From positions 124,001 through 188,000 of the forward strand of contig CAWIEI010000001.1 in assembly GCA_963834965.1 (NCBI GenBank): DNA of 64,000 nucleotides, given 5' to 3'. Below the pieces are notes generated by a model that was given only the letters and a program-made list of their open reading frames with translations, was not told the DNA's origin and made no database searches. The position numbers and the translations under genes were made by a program. Positions 8,660 to 16,552 of this stretch are shown one piece after another. Position 1 is the first letter of the stretch, and each line of letters starts with the position of its first letter. Origin of the DNA: Fodinibacter sp963834965 (lineage in GTDB: Bacteria; Actinomycetota; Actinomycetes; Actinomycetales; Dermatophilaceae).

Positions 8660-10123
8660 CTAGACGGACTGGATGGCGCGCATGGCGTCGATGAGGCCAT
8701 GGCCCTGGAACTCCCGCACCCGACCCAGGTCGGTCGCGGTCGAGGTGAAGATGTCCTTGACCTGCTCGGGGCTGCCGATGAACTCACGGCGGATCGACAG
8801 GAAGGCGGCGATCACGCCCGACACGTGCGGCGCAGCCATGCTCGTGCCGCTCTCCTCGACGTACCGGACGGTGCGACCCACCATGGCGCTCGCCTTGTCG
8901 GCCATCGCTCCGGCGGCCGCCGACAGGATCCGCTCGCCCGGCGCGACGAGGTCGGGCTTGGCCCGCCCGTCACCGGTCGGTCCCTTCGAGGAGAAGTAGG
9001 AGACCCCGTAGACGTGGGGGGAGTCGCGGTGCGTCGACCCGACCGTGATCGCGCCCGCCGCGTTGCCGGGGTCGTTGATCGTCAGCGGTCGGCCCGCGGC
9101 ACCAGCCTGCATGGTGAACGCGTCTGTCGCATAGGCGTATCCGCTGTTTCCCGCGGCGACCACGACGACCACTCCACTGCGCACCATCCGGTCGACCTCG
9201 ACGCACAACGGGCTCTGTCCGCAGGCGAACCACTCCGGGTTGAAGTCGTAGCCCAGGCTGAGGTTGATGCCGTGGATGCGCAGCCGACGGCCGTGGTCGT
9301 TGATCTGCTGGATGGCGTCGAGCGCGGTGAGGATGGCGCCCGTCCCCCCGACGCCGTGGTCGTCGAGCACCTTGAAGCTGACGATCGAGCACTGCGGCGC
9401 GATGCCCGAGACCGACGGCAGCGGGGTGAGCTCACCGCAGACCTCGCCGTCCTCGTCGCGCTGCATCCGCACGGCACTGAGCGGGTGGCCGCGGGTCGCC
9501 GTGCCGCGTCCGGCGATGATGCCGGCCACGTGCGTGCCGTGCCCGTTCGCGTCGCACGCGGCGTCTCCCTGCGCGGTCGTGAAGTCACGGTGGGGCAGCC
9601 CCGAGGTGTTGAGGTTGTCGAACTCCTTGAAGTGCGGGTGCCGGGCGTCGACGCCGGTGTCGAGCACCGCCCAGCAGATGTTCTTGCCGAGCGCTGCGTA
9701 GGCGGCGTGCGCGGCATCGGCCTTGACGGTCGAGATCGAGCGGTCGAGCAGGGCCCTGACCTCGAAGTCGGGCCAGATCCGGAAGATCGGCTTGCCCGAT
9801 GCGGCGTTGGCCCGGGCGAGGGCGACGATGACGTCGGGCTGCAGCCGGCCGAGCAGGTAGGGGCCGCCGACCATCGGGTCGGCCACGCCCTGGGTCACCG
9901 TGGGCTCACCCGCCGACTCGCAGGCCGCCTGGATCAGCCGGACGGCGAGCTCGGTAGCGGCTGACCGGTCCGGGGCGAACTCGAGGTTGAGGTCGAGTAC
10001 GACAGGGACGGGGGTGTGGTCGCCTCGCTCGGTGGCCTGCCGGATCCGCTGGAGCAGCGGGACCGCGATGACGGTGCGGTCCAGTGCACGGGGGTCGTAG
10101 CCGCCCGGGTCGTCCGCGTCCAT
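8660..10123 (-). CDS. S8 (subtilisin-like) serine protease, apparently cytoplasmic
   Basis: A 487-residue subtilase. The catalytic triad is visible: Asp in AVLDTGVDARHPHF, His in DANGHGTHVAGI, and Ser in SGTSMAAPHVSG. The oxyanion Asn is in VVAAGNSG. The first 150 residues are a separate alpha/beta-looking N-domain (VPVVLDLNLEFAP, QPDVIVALARANA) with no signal peptide or membrane segment, so the protein should stay in the cytoplasm, unusual for this family. I chose ATG 10123, preceded by GGGAG. A longer start at GTG 10177 would add codons (TCT, CCT, AGA, CTT) unlike this genome. It is first of a two-gene unit with the hydrolase, and a small DUF4177-like gene lies upstream. Confidence 0.9.
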   Translation of the reverse strand: MDADDPGGYDPRALDRTVIAVPLLQRIRQATERGDHTPVPVVLDLNLEFAPDRSAATELAVRLIQAACESAGEPTVTQGVADPMVGGPYLLGRLQPDVIVALARANAASGKPIFRIWPDFEVRALLDRSISTVKADAAHAAYAALGKNICWAVLDTGVDARHPHFKEFDNLNTSGLPHRDFTTAQGDAACDANGHGTHVAGIIAGRGTATRGHPLSAVRMQRDEDGEVCGELTPLPSVSGIAPQCSIVSFKVLDDHGVGGTGAILTALDAIQQINDHGRRLRIHGINLSLGYDFNPEWFACGQSPLCVEVDRMVRSGVVVVVAAGNSGYAYATDAFTMQAGAAGRPLTINDPGNAAGAITVGSTHRDSPHVYGVSYFSSKGPTGDGRAKPDLVAPGERILSAAAGAMADKASAMVGRTVRYVEESGTSMAAPHVSGVIAAFLSIRREFIGSPEQVKDIFTSTATDLGRVREFQGHGLIDAMRAIQSV

Positions 10124-10350
10124 GCCCAGCTCCCAATCCCGCAGAAGTGCTCTCGCCACCACAGGAGATGCGACCACCCGCTGGTGATACCTCCGCGTGG
10201 TTGGGAGGCGGGGGACCTCAGGGGTGTCACCGGTGTGCGGCAGTGCTCCTGATCGTCCGGAAGCGCCTCGCGTGGCCGGCGGCACCGGGTGGACCGGGTG
10301 GAGCGACGCGTGATCGTCGCCGCGGCCGGACACCCGGTGTCGGGCGAACC

Positions 10351-10548
10351 TCAGCCGCCGACGCGCTCCCAGACGACGATGGTGTTGCGGTCCTGGCTGT
10401 ACACGTGGGCGATCCGGTAGCCGTTGTCAGCGCGCTGGTTCGCGATCTTGGTGAAGTGCCGCATGTTGACCGAGCCCTCGTTCACCTCGATCTCGTAGTA
10501 CGGCCCGCCGGCCTTGCCACTGCTGAACCCACCGATGCCGAGCACCAT
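10351..10548 (-). CDS. small DUF4177-like protein
   Basis: A 65-residue protein ending NGYRIAHVYSQDRNTIVVWERV. This beta-strand pattern and length resemble the DUF4177 family of small proteins of unknown function. The ATG at 10548 has AAGGAG at good spacing. It lies upstream of the S8 protease and hydrolase genes in the same direction, with about 230 bases to the protease start, so it may be the first gene of the cluster. The role is unknown. Confidence 0.6.
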   Translation of the reverse strand: MVLGIGGFSSGKAGGPYYEIEVNEGSVNMRHFTKIANQRADNGYRIAHVYSQDRNTIVVWERVGG

Positions 10549-10921
10549 GCGCTTCTCCTTCGTGCCGTGCCGAATGCAACCCAGTTGGTCCGATGACGGG
10601 TCGGGTACACCACCGAGTTCCGGCGAGCCAGCCTCAGCGTGGCAGCGCAGGTGGGGAGGTGCAAGCACCGGGACGGCGCACGGCCGCTCGCGAACCCCTG
10701 CACGACGTCCTGCGAGCGAGACGATGGCCGCGCATGGAAGAGGTGCCGCGGAGCCGCCGCGCTGGCACTCGGCCGCCAAGACGCTGCACCCCGGCGTGCC
10801 GACGGCCCAGGTGCTGGATGCCGTGGCGCCCATCGCGCGCTGCTCGGTCACCGCGGCGCTTGCCCCCACGTGGTCCGGCTCGAGGACGGGTGAGGCCGCG
10901 CGCTCGGCTCGCGCCCGGGGC
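10549..10921. other. intergenic region without recognisable gene
   Basis: This 373-base gap separates the DUF4177-like gene from the APH-like gene; both are on the minus strand. Frames open through it have no homology that I recognise and no ribosome binding sites. The promoter of the small gene should lie near 10560-10620. Confidence 0.5.
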
Positions 10922-11827
10922 TCATCCCTCGGCGAAGAGCTCGCCGAGCACGTACCGAGCGGACTCTGCCTGTCCCGCGCGTGTGTTCGTGAGCATGATC
11001 AGGCCCTTCCACAGCGCCCACCCACGTCCACGAGCCCACGTCGCGTCATCCACGCCCAGGCTGCGGATGAACGTTCGGCGAGCCTCCCCGCGGAACTGCG
11101 TCCACCGCAGCACGGTGTCGCATGCTGGGTCGCCCACGGCCGCGCACCCGAAGTCGAGCACGGCGCAGAGCCGGCCGTCCGCACCGACCAACAGGTTCGC
11201 AATCGTGGTGTCGCCGTGCACCCACACCGGTACGCCGGAGAACGGCGCGTCGAGGGCGTCGCGCCACATCGCGACCGCCCGATCGCGCTCGCGACCGGAG
11301 ACGCGCAGCACGAGGCCCTGCATCTCGTCGTCCCAGTGCCGCAACGGACCGCCCCGGAACCCGCTGTGCAGGCCGGGCCCCGGTGCTTCGTCGACGCCGG
11401 CTGACCGCAGCGCGACGAGGAAGTCGGCGAGGTCGGCCGCGAAGCATTCGTCGTCCCGCACGTCGTCCGGGGCCGCGCGCCGGCCCTGGATCCACCCGTA
11501 GACCGACCACGGGGCCGGGAAGAGCACCGAGGGTCGGCCCCGGCCGAGCACCTGCGGGATCTGCAGGGGCAGCTGGGGCGCCAGCCTCGGCAGCCACACC
11601 CGTTCCTTGTCCACCTGCGGCACATAGCCGGGTGCGCTCGGCAGGCGCACGCTGAAGCGGTCGCCGAGCCGGAACATCCGGTGGTCGTTGCCGCCGTCAA
11701 CCACGCGCCGCACCGGCAGGGCTGCCCACTGGGGGAACTGGTCTGACAGCAGCTGCTGCACCAGCTGCTCGGTGATCGCGTCAGCGTCGAGCTCGTCGGT
11801 GGGGCCACGGTTCTCCGGAGTGCTCAT
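10922..11827 (-). CDS. aminoglycoside phosphotransferase (APH)-family kinase
   Basis: A 301-residue protein with the APH/choline-kinase fold. The catalytic loop is WVHGDTTIANLLV (about residue 200), and the metal-binding motif AVLDFGCAAVGDPACD follows about 20 residues later. The N-lobe contains RRVVDGGNDHRMFRLGD. Members phosphorylate aminoglycosides, macrolides, homoserine or other small molecules. This chromosomal copy with no mobile context need not be a resistance gene. The start at ATG 11827 gives the usual family length; I see no strong ribosome binding site. Confidence 0.85.
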   Translation of the reverse strand: MSTPENRGPTDELDADAITEQLVQQLLSDQFPQWAALPVRRVVDGGNDHRMFRLGDRFSVRLPSAPGYVPQVDKERVWLPRLAPQLPLQIPQVLGRGRPSVLFPAPWSVYGWIQGRRAAPDDVRDDECFAADLADFLVALRSAGVDEAPGPGLHSGFRGGPLRHWDDEMQGLVLRVSGRERDRAVAMWRDALDAPFSGVPVWVHGDTTIANLLVGADGRLCAVLDFGCAAVGDPACDTVLRWTQFRGEARRTFIRSLGVDDATWARGRGWALWKGLIMLTNTRAGQAESARYVLGELFAEG

Positions 11828-11861
11828 CGATGGTCCCGAGGTTGCGTGTCGACCGCCGCGG

Positions 11862-12305
11862 TCAGGGCAGTGTGAACCACACCCGCTTGCCGGGCCGCCC
11901 GTCGGCGAGCAGCTCGGTTCCCCAGCTACCGGCCATCGCCGACACGAGCCGCATACCGGCGCCGTGCTCTGCCATGAGCGACCGGTGCTGGATCACCGGT
12001 AGGTGAGGGCTCTCGTCGTGCACCTCCACCCGCACGCCCGCGCGGCCGCGCGCCACGGTGAGCCGGATCGTTCCCCGGCCGTGGAGCACCGCGTTGGAGA
12101 CCAGCTCGGTGACCAGCAGCCGCGCGGTGTACACCGTCTCTTCAGGCAGCCCGCCACAGACCTCTGCCACGTGACCTCGTGCGGTCGACGCGGCCGTCAG
12201 GTCGGACGGCAGCACCCATGCCTGCACCTGGTCGAAGCTCACCGTGATCGGCCCCCCAACACTGCCTGCCCACTGAGTCGGCGCACCGTCAGAGGCGCCG
12301 ATCAC
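11862..12305 (-). CDS. ATP-binding anti-sigma factor kinase-like protein
   Basis: About 147 residues with a single GHKL ATPase domain of the RsbW/SpoIIAB type: LVTELVSNAVLHG (N-box) and EHGAGMRLVSAMAGSWG (G-box), ending in KRVWFTLP. Such proteins bind sigma factors or phosphorylate STAS antagonists. A STAS gene lies divergently at 12556, a plausible partner. The frame stays open far upstream, antisense to the STAS gene, so the start is a judgement: GTG 12305 sits just after AGGGGGAT and gives the usual domain boundary. A palindrome lies immediately upstream (12319-12352). Confidence 0.75.
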   Translation of the reverse strand: MIGASDGAPTQWAGSVGGPITVSFDQVQAWVLPSDLTAASTARGHVAEVCGGLPEETVYTARLLVTELVSNAVLHGRGTIRLTVARGRAGVRVEVHDESPHLPVIQHRSLMAEHGAGMRLVSAMAGSWGTELLADGRPGKRVWFTLP

Positions 12306-12318
12306 ATCCCCCTGCGTA

Positions 12319-12352
12319 GTCTCCCACCGTTGGTGGGCCAAGGGTGGGAGAC
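12319..12352. promoter_or_regulatory. palindrome upstream of the anti-sigma gene
   Basis: GTCTCCCACC and its exact complement GGTGGGAGAC flank 14 bases. It lies 14 bases before the proposed GTG start, where an operator or leader hairpin would sit. Confidence 0.4.
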
Positions 12353-12555
12353 CGACGCGCCAACCGGCCACGGCCTCCATGGCGCCCGCCAAGACTCTTC
12401 CGGCGCCCGCACGCATGGCCCTTCCCCGGGAGGGGTAGGGCCTCAGCACCGAGAGTTTCTCGAGCACGGCCAGCGGAGGCCGCGCCGTTCCCGGCGAACC
12501 ACGACCCGGAAGCCCCTCCACGCGAGCGGCCGCTTCCGTAGTTCCGGGAAGGCAC

Positions 12556-12903
12556 ATGGCGGACGCGGTCACCACGACAGGAGTCGGCGACGTGGATGGC
12601 TTGCGCGTCGAGACGCTCACCGATGGCCACGTGCTCCGGGTGGTCCTGCACGGGGAGTGCGACTTCTCCACGGTCCCCGACCTCGACCAGACCCTGCGGA
12701 GCCTCGAGCTCACCGGGTCGCGGGTGGTGTACCTCGACCTGACCCACCTCGCCTTCGCCGACGTCGCCACCATCCGCCACCTCGCCGCCTTCGCCGGGGA
12801 CGCCAAGCGGGCCGGTCAGGATGTCGCCACGCGCGGGGCCCACCCCACCGTGCGCAAGGTCGCTGACCTGCTCCAGGTGCACGGCGAGCTGGGCCTGACC
12901 TGA
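12556..12903 (+). CDS. STAS-domain protein (anti-anti-sigma-like)
   Basis: A 115-residue single STAS domain. The strands and helix run VLHGECDFSTVPDLDQTL then VVYLDLTHLAFADVATIRHL. In classical antagonists such as SpoIIAA and RsbV the residue after the conserved Asp is the phosphorylated Ser. Here the motif is D69-V70-A71-T72, so that Ser is missing and only Thr72 is close. The protein may therefore not be switched by phosphorylation, or may use Thr72. It is divergent from a RsbW-type gene. The ATG at 12556 gives the standard length. Confidence 0.85.
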   Translation: MADAVTTTGVGDVDGLRVETLTDGHVLRVVLHGECDFSTVPDLDQTLRSLELTGSRVVYLDLTHLAFADVATIRHLAAFAGDAKRAGQDVATRGAHPTVRKVADLLQVHGELGLT

Positions 12904-13044
12904 CCCTGCCTCGTCGACGCGGGGGCAGGAGCCGGGGACCGTGCCGGACAACAGGCAATAGCCCGCTGCCGTCGGCGGCGTCGTGCTCAGTGGATGCCGT
13001 CGAGGCGCCGAATGCCTGTCGGCGCGAACGGCCCGCCCGGCCTG

Positions 13045-13227
13045 TCAGCCGAAGGTGCCCCCGATGCCGCCGAGCAGGTCCGCCGGGTTGATCCCCAGTT
13101 CGTGCAGCTGCGCCGCATGTTCCTCGGTGTCCACCTGCTCGGGCAGCTCGCGCTCCGCGCGGTCGGCCACGTCGTCCTCGTTCCGGCCCCGAAGCTGGTC
13201 CACGATCTCCTGTCGGTCGATCTCCAC
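13045..13227 (-). CDS. conserved small hypothetical protein, 60 aa
   Basis: A small acidic protein with the sequence pattern DRQEIVDQLRGRNEDD, ERELPEQVDTEEHAAQL, LGINPADLLGG. I recall closely similar 60-70-residue proteins of unknown function in Streptomyces and relatives. The GTG at 13227 lies eight bases after AAGGAG, a convincing start. It is cytoplasmic and has no recognisable motif for a function. The downstream HAD gene on the same strand is about 160 bases upstream of it and probably separate. Confidence 0.65.
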   Translation of the reverse strand: MEIDRQEIVDQLRGRNEDDVADRAERELPEQVDTEEHAAQLHELGINPADLLGGIGGTFG

Positions 13228-13387
13228 CCCGACCACTCCTTCCCACTCATCCTGTGTACGGCCCAAGCCTGCCCGAACCTCGGCCTCGCGGGAAGCCTCC
13301 GCGGGCGCCGGCAGCGCCCCCGTTGACCAGGGTGATCGGTCCCTGACCACGACGGCACCCGGTTCGCCACCCGCAGTACCCCAGTTC

Positions 13388-14050
13388 TCAGCGGCTGGCG
13401 CGTGCCAGGGGGGTGCCGTCCAGAGCGGAGCGGAAGGCGACCAGCGAGTCGAAGACCTGCAGCACGCCGGCCTCCTGCAGCTCGCCGACGGAGAAGCCAC
13501 CGGTGCGCACGCCGAGGGTGGGGATGCCCAGCTTGGCGGCGGCCTGGGCGTCGTAGACCGAGTCGCCCACCATGATGCCGCTGGCACCCTCGACCTTGGC
13601 CAGCGCCGCCGCCACGACGTCCGGCTCGGGCTTGCTCTTCTCCACGTCGTCGGAGGTGGTCCAGGCATCGGCGAGGGAGGTGCCGTCGATGAGGTCGAGG
13701 AAGACCTTGACGTGCTCGGCCTTGCCTGAGCTGGCCAGCACCAGCCGGAAGCCGCGCTGCTTGACCTCGGCCAGCAGCTCGTGCGCGCCCTCGAAGGGCT
13801 GCACCTCGCCGATCAGGGCGTCGAACTCCTCACCCCACGCCTGGCGGAGGTCGTCACCGTGCGCCTCCTCGGCATCCGGGCCGGCGACGGCAGCCACGAA
13901 CTGGTCGCCACCCATCCCGATGCCGCGGTGGATGCGCCACATCGGCCGGGTGATGTCGAAGCGGCGCAGGGCGCGGAACCATGCCAGCGCGTGTTGGTAG
14001 TTGGTGTCGACCAGGGTGCCGTCGACGTCGAAGATCGCGGTGTCAGCCAT
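13388..14050 (-). CDS. HAD-superfamily hydrolase (phosphoglycolate phosphatase-like)
   Basis: A 220-residue haloacid dehalogenase-type phosphatase. Motif I is FDVDGTLVDTNY (residues 7-18), motif II is LASSGK, Lys of motif III is in KSKPEPD, and motif IV is IMVGDSVYDAQAA. The helical cap between motifs I and II (about residues 20-90) makes it subfamily I, similar to phosphoglycolate phosphatases and beta-phosphoglucomutases. The substrate cannot be assigned. ATG 14050 is the first start in frame and gives the normal length. Confidence 0.9.
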   Translation of the reverse strand: MADTAIFDVDGTLVDTNYQHALAWFRALRRFDITRPMWRIHRGIGMGGDQFVAAVAGPDAEEAHGDDLRQAWGEEFDALIGEVQPFEGAHELLAEVKQRGFRLVLASSGKAEHVKVFLDLIDGTSLADAWTTSDDVEKSKPEPDVVAAALAKVEGASGIMVGDSVYDAQAAAKLGIPTLGVRTGGFSVGELQEAGVLQVFDSLVAFRSALDGTPLARASR

Positions 14051-14099
14051 GACCCCTTCCTACCCCGTCTGCCCTGCCACGAGCACCGCGCGGGTGGTC

Positions 14100-14436
14100 T
14101 AGCTGCAACGGCTGCGCAGGGTGTCGACGCCCTCGCCCGTGAGGTCGTCGACCCCTGCACCGCCCGGAAGCCGGCCAGTGTCGCGGCGGTGTCGGCGCCC
14201 AGCCGCCGCGCGACGCCGGCCTTCGCGTACTTGTCGACGTTGAAGCCGCCGCCGGCGAACTGGGCGAAGAACGCGCCCGGGCTCGTGGCGGCGGCGGCGG
14301 TGAGGTGGGCCACGACGTGCCGCACCGTCCAGTCCGGACAGAGCGACGTGGTGCCCCACTGCTCCGGCGTGAGGTCGGCGAGGTCGTCGGCGAGGGCGCC
14401 CCGCTCGGCGGCGACACGGGTCCAGAGGTCGGCCAT
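14100..14436 (-). pseudogene. truncated maleylpyruvate isomerase/TIGR03083-like gene
   Basis: The frame from ATG 14436 reads MADLWTRVAAERGALADDLA and SLCPDWTVRHVVAHLTAA, the N-terminal metal-binding half of the mycothiol-dependent maleylpyruvate isomerase/DinB-like family. After about residue 100 (AGFRAVQGSTTS) family similarity stops and the frame runs into sequence antisense to the HAD gene. The missing half should carry the second part of the domain and a C-terminal His. I read it as a 3' deletion remnant. Confidence 0.6.
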
Positions 14437-14499
14437 GGCGGGCACTGCGGGTGCGTTCGGCGGCCACCGAGGGTTCGGTGGGTGCGCTGCTGAGGCTAT

Positions 14500-14693
14500 G
14501 GCAACGTGGCCGATCCGTCTCCACCGCAAGGGGGGCCACGTCGGGCTGCGCCTGCTCGCGGACACAGTCGCCGACATGGGGGGCTGCCTGGCATTCGAGC
14601 GCTCCGAGCTCGGGGGTACCCGACTGTGGGCCACCTTCCCCCTGGCTCTCGGCGCGGAGTCGACCCTCTCCGGGTCGCGTCGCACAAGGTAAT
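14500..14693 (+). pseudogene. orphan C-terminal fragment of a sensor histidine kinase
   Basis: The translation GGHVGLRLLADTVADMGG followed by GTRLWATFPLAL matches the final G-box and last strands of NarL-type sensor kinase ATPase domains. No dimerisation domain or N-box precedes it. It abuts the truncated TIGR03083-like remnant, in opposite orientation. Confidence 0.55.
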
Positions 14694-14834
14694 CGCACCG
14701 TTCCGCTGCCATCATCGGGCCGCACCACCATCAGCAGTCTCCGGGAGCCCCACCGTTCGTCGCGTGAGCACCCGGGCCAAGAGTCGGCACCGTGGCAGGG
14801 ACAGGGCCAGCCACCAGAGAAGGGACGGCCCGCC

Positions 14835-15035
14835 GTGCACTCCGACCCCGCCGGGGAACTGCGCGATGCTGCGCTCTTCCAGGAGATCAGGCTCCTGGGA
14901 GCGCTCGTGCTCGCGGCATCCGGGGTCACCCGACACCTGACGCCACGCGAGGTGGACCAGGTGCTCGAGGCAGGTGATGACGTCCCGCGGCTGCCGCTCG
15001 ACGGACCTGACGGGCGGGGAACCGGCGATGGGTAG
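14835..15035 (+). CDS. small conserved hypothetical, paralogue of 23131-23316
   Basis: A 66-residue protein with core FQEIRLLGALVLAASG and LTPREVDQVLEAG. The same pattern (DEIRLVGDLVLAAS, DEAIDEVLGL) occurs in the small gene at 23131, and similar small proteins of unknown function are common in actinomycetes. GTG 14835 is about nine bases after an AAGGGA. It is followed after nine bases by the PAP2 gene. No enzymatic motif; it is probably a small helical protein. Confidence 0.55.
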   Translation: MHSDPAGELRDAALFQEIRLLGALVLAASGVTRHLTPREVDQVLEAGDDVPRLPLDGPDGRGTGDG

Positions 15036-15038
15036 GTT
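15033..15038 (+). promoter_or_regulatory. -10 box of the PAP2 gene (leaderless)
   Basis: TAGGTT lies exactly six bases before ATG 15045. Confidence 0.55.
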
Positions 15039-15044
15039 GCGGTC

Positions 15045-15761
15045 ATGAGCGAGCACCGGAACGACCAGGGGCCGGATGAGCGCGCTGTGGACCGGGTGCC
15101 GGCTCCACCGGCGCCGCGCCTCAGCTGGGCGCTCGTCACGGCATCCATGCTGGTGGTCGCCACGACCTACTGGCTCGCGCTGCAACCGGGGGCCGATGCC
15201 GCCCAGACCGACCTCGTGCGGTGGATGAACGACCCACCGGCGCCGTTCGGAACCGTTCTGGCAGTGACCAACTCGATCTTCCGCCCGGTGCCGCTCACGT
15301 TCCTCGCCGCGGCGTTCGCCCTCTGGATCCTGGCCACCAGCCGCGGCAGCCAGCGCTGGGAGGTGGTGCGAGCGGCGCTGGTGGGCCTCGCGACCAGCGA
15401 ACTGGTCACCCAGGTCCTCAAGCGGGTGGCCGACCAGCCGAGACCGACGGCGACCATCCCGGGGCTCGACGTGCACGGCTACCCGAAGGACCCCTACGGC
15501 AACGCCTACCCCTCCGCCCACACCGCCGTCGCCGTCGGCCTCGTCGCCGCCCTGTGGCCCTGGCTCACCCGGCCGCAGCGCGCCGTCGGCGTGGTGGTTG
15601 CGCTGCTCGTGGCGCTCAACCGCCTCTACATCGGGGCGCACTGGCCCATCGACGTGGTGGGGGGCGCGGCCATCGGGCTGCTGTCGGGCGCGCTGTGCTG
15701 GCTCGTGGCGGCCCGGTGGCCGATCGGGTCCGGGCCGGCCTACGCGCGGGTGGCGACGTAG
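15045..15761 (+). CDS. PAP2-family membrane phosphatase
   Basis: A 238-residue integral membrane protein with about six hydrophobic segments. The three phosphatase motifs are present: KRVADQPRP, YPSAHTAVAVG and LNRLYIGAHWPIDVVGG, giving the catalytic His residues. Members dephosphorylate phosphatidic acid, undecaprenyl pyrophosphate or similar lipids on the outer face. The start at ATG 15045 fits a TAGGTT promoter six bases upstream. The 3' end overlaps the convergent methyltransferase gene by 22 bases. Confidence 0.9.
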   Translation: MSEHRNDQGPDERAVDRVPAPPAPRLSWALVTASMLVVATTYWLALQPGADAAQTDLVRWMNDPPAPFGTVLAVTNSIFRPVPLTFLAAAFALWILATSRGSQRWEVVRAALVGLATSELVTQVLKRVADQPRPTATIPGLDVHGYPKDPYGNAYPSAHTAVAVGLVAALWPWLTRPQRAVGVVVALLVALNRLYIGAHWPIDVVGGAAIGLLSGALCWLVAARWPIGSGPAYARVAT

Positions 15762-16540
15762 ACGAGGAACGTGTCGTCGGCGGTGGGCGCGAGGTCGTTG
15801 TACTCGCCGCGGACGTCGACCTCGGCGAACCCGGCCCGCTCGAGCAGCATCACCACCTCGCCGCGGAAGTAGAGGTTCGAGGTGAGCCGGTGGCGCTCCT
15901 CCTCGATGAGAGTCCCGTCGCGCCAACGGCAGGCGTGGACCTCCCACGCCTCCTGCTGGTGGAGCGGGTCGAGGTCGAGCAGCCTTGACATCAGGGCGTA
16001 TTCGTCACCATCAGGGCCGAGGCTCCGCTCGCCGGGCGGCCGCGCCGGCTCGGGCAGGACATCGCGCTGGCCCCGCGGCCACAGCCGCCAGTGGCTGCCG
16101 TCGGAGTACGGCACCTCGTTGTCGAGCACCAGCCGCCCACCCGGCTCGAGGTGGTCGTGGAGGCGGCGCAGCGCCTGCTGGTCCTGCTCGCGGGTGGACC
16201 CCAGCCCGAGGCCGCCGCAGACGACGATCGTGTGGTACCGCCGGGGCAGGTGCAGCTCGTGCATCGCCTGGCAGGTGATGGAGGGTGACGCCCCCACGGC
16301 ACCGGCCGCCTCGAGGCACAGCGCCACCATGTCGGGGGAGGCGTCGCAGCCGTCGACGTCGAGCCCGGAGGCGACGTAGGGCACGAGCAGCCGACCCGCG
16401 CCACAGGCGACGTCGAGGGCCGGCTGGCCCTGCTCGACGAAGCGCCGGAAGTAGTCGATCTCCGGCCCCGAGGTGCGGAACAGCGACCACCAGCGCGCCA
16501 CCAGCCCGTGGTGCCAGCTCTGCGGCTCGACCGAGGTCAT
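15740..16540 (-). CDS. class I SAM-dependent methyltransferase
   Basis: A 266-residue cytoplasmic protein. Motif I is ALDVACGAGRLLVPYV (about residues 38-53), followed by the acidic residue in VDGCDAS and motif VVCGGLGLGS. The C-terminal strands end near YNDLAPTADDTFLVYV. The substrate is unknown. Its -10 box TAGTCT overlaps the stop codon of the upstream TetR gene and lies six bases before ATG 16540, so it can be expressed as a leaderless mRNA independent of that operon. Confidence 0.85.
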   Translation of the reverse strand: MTSVEPQSWHHGLVARWWSLFRTSGPEIDYFRRFVEQGQPALDVACGAGRLLVPYVASGLDVDGCDASPDMVALCLEAAGAVGASPSITCQAMHELHLPRRYHTIVVCGGLGLGSTREQDQQALRRLHDHLEPGGRLVLDNEVPYSDGSHWRLWPRGQRDVLPEPARPPGERSLGPDGDEYALMSRLLDLDPLHQQEAWEVHACRWRDGTLIEEERHRLTSNLYFRGEVVMLLERAGFAEVDVRGEYNDLAPTADDTFLVYVATRA

Positions 16541-16546
16541 GGTCGC

Positions 16547-16552
16547 AGACTA
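16547..16552 (-). promoter_or_regulatory. -10 box of the methyltransferase gene (leaderless)
   Basis: TAGTCT on the minus strand is six bases before ATG 16540 and includes the stop codon of the TetR gene. Confidence 0.5.

Noticed and set aside
10735..10880. A translation containing LHPGVPTAQVLDAVAPIA, reminiscent of a histidine kinase dimerisation region.
   Set aside because: The match is short, lacks the conserved His context on both sides, and has no kinase motifs around it.
10593..11501. Plus-strand frames across the APH-like gene and its 3' spacer.
   Set aside because: The APH motifs are on the minus strand; the plus-strand frames are Arg/Pro/Ala-rich with no start signal.
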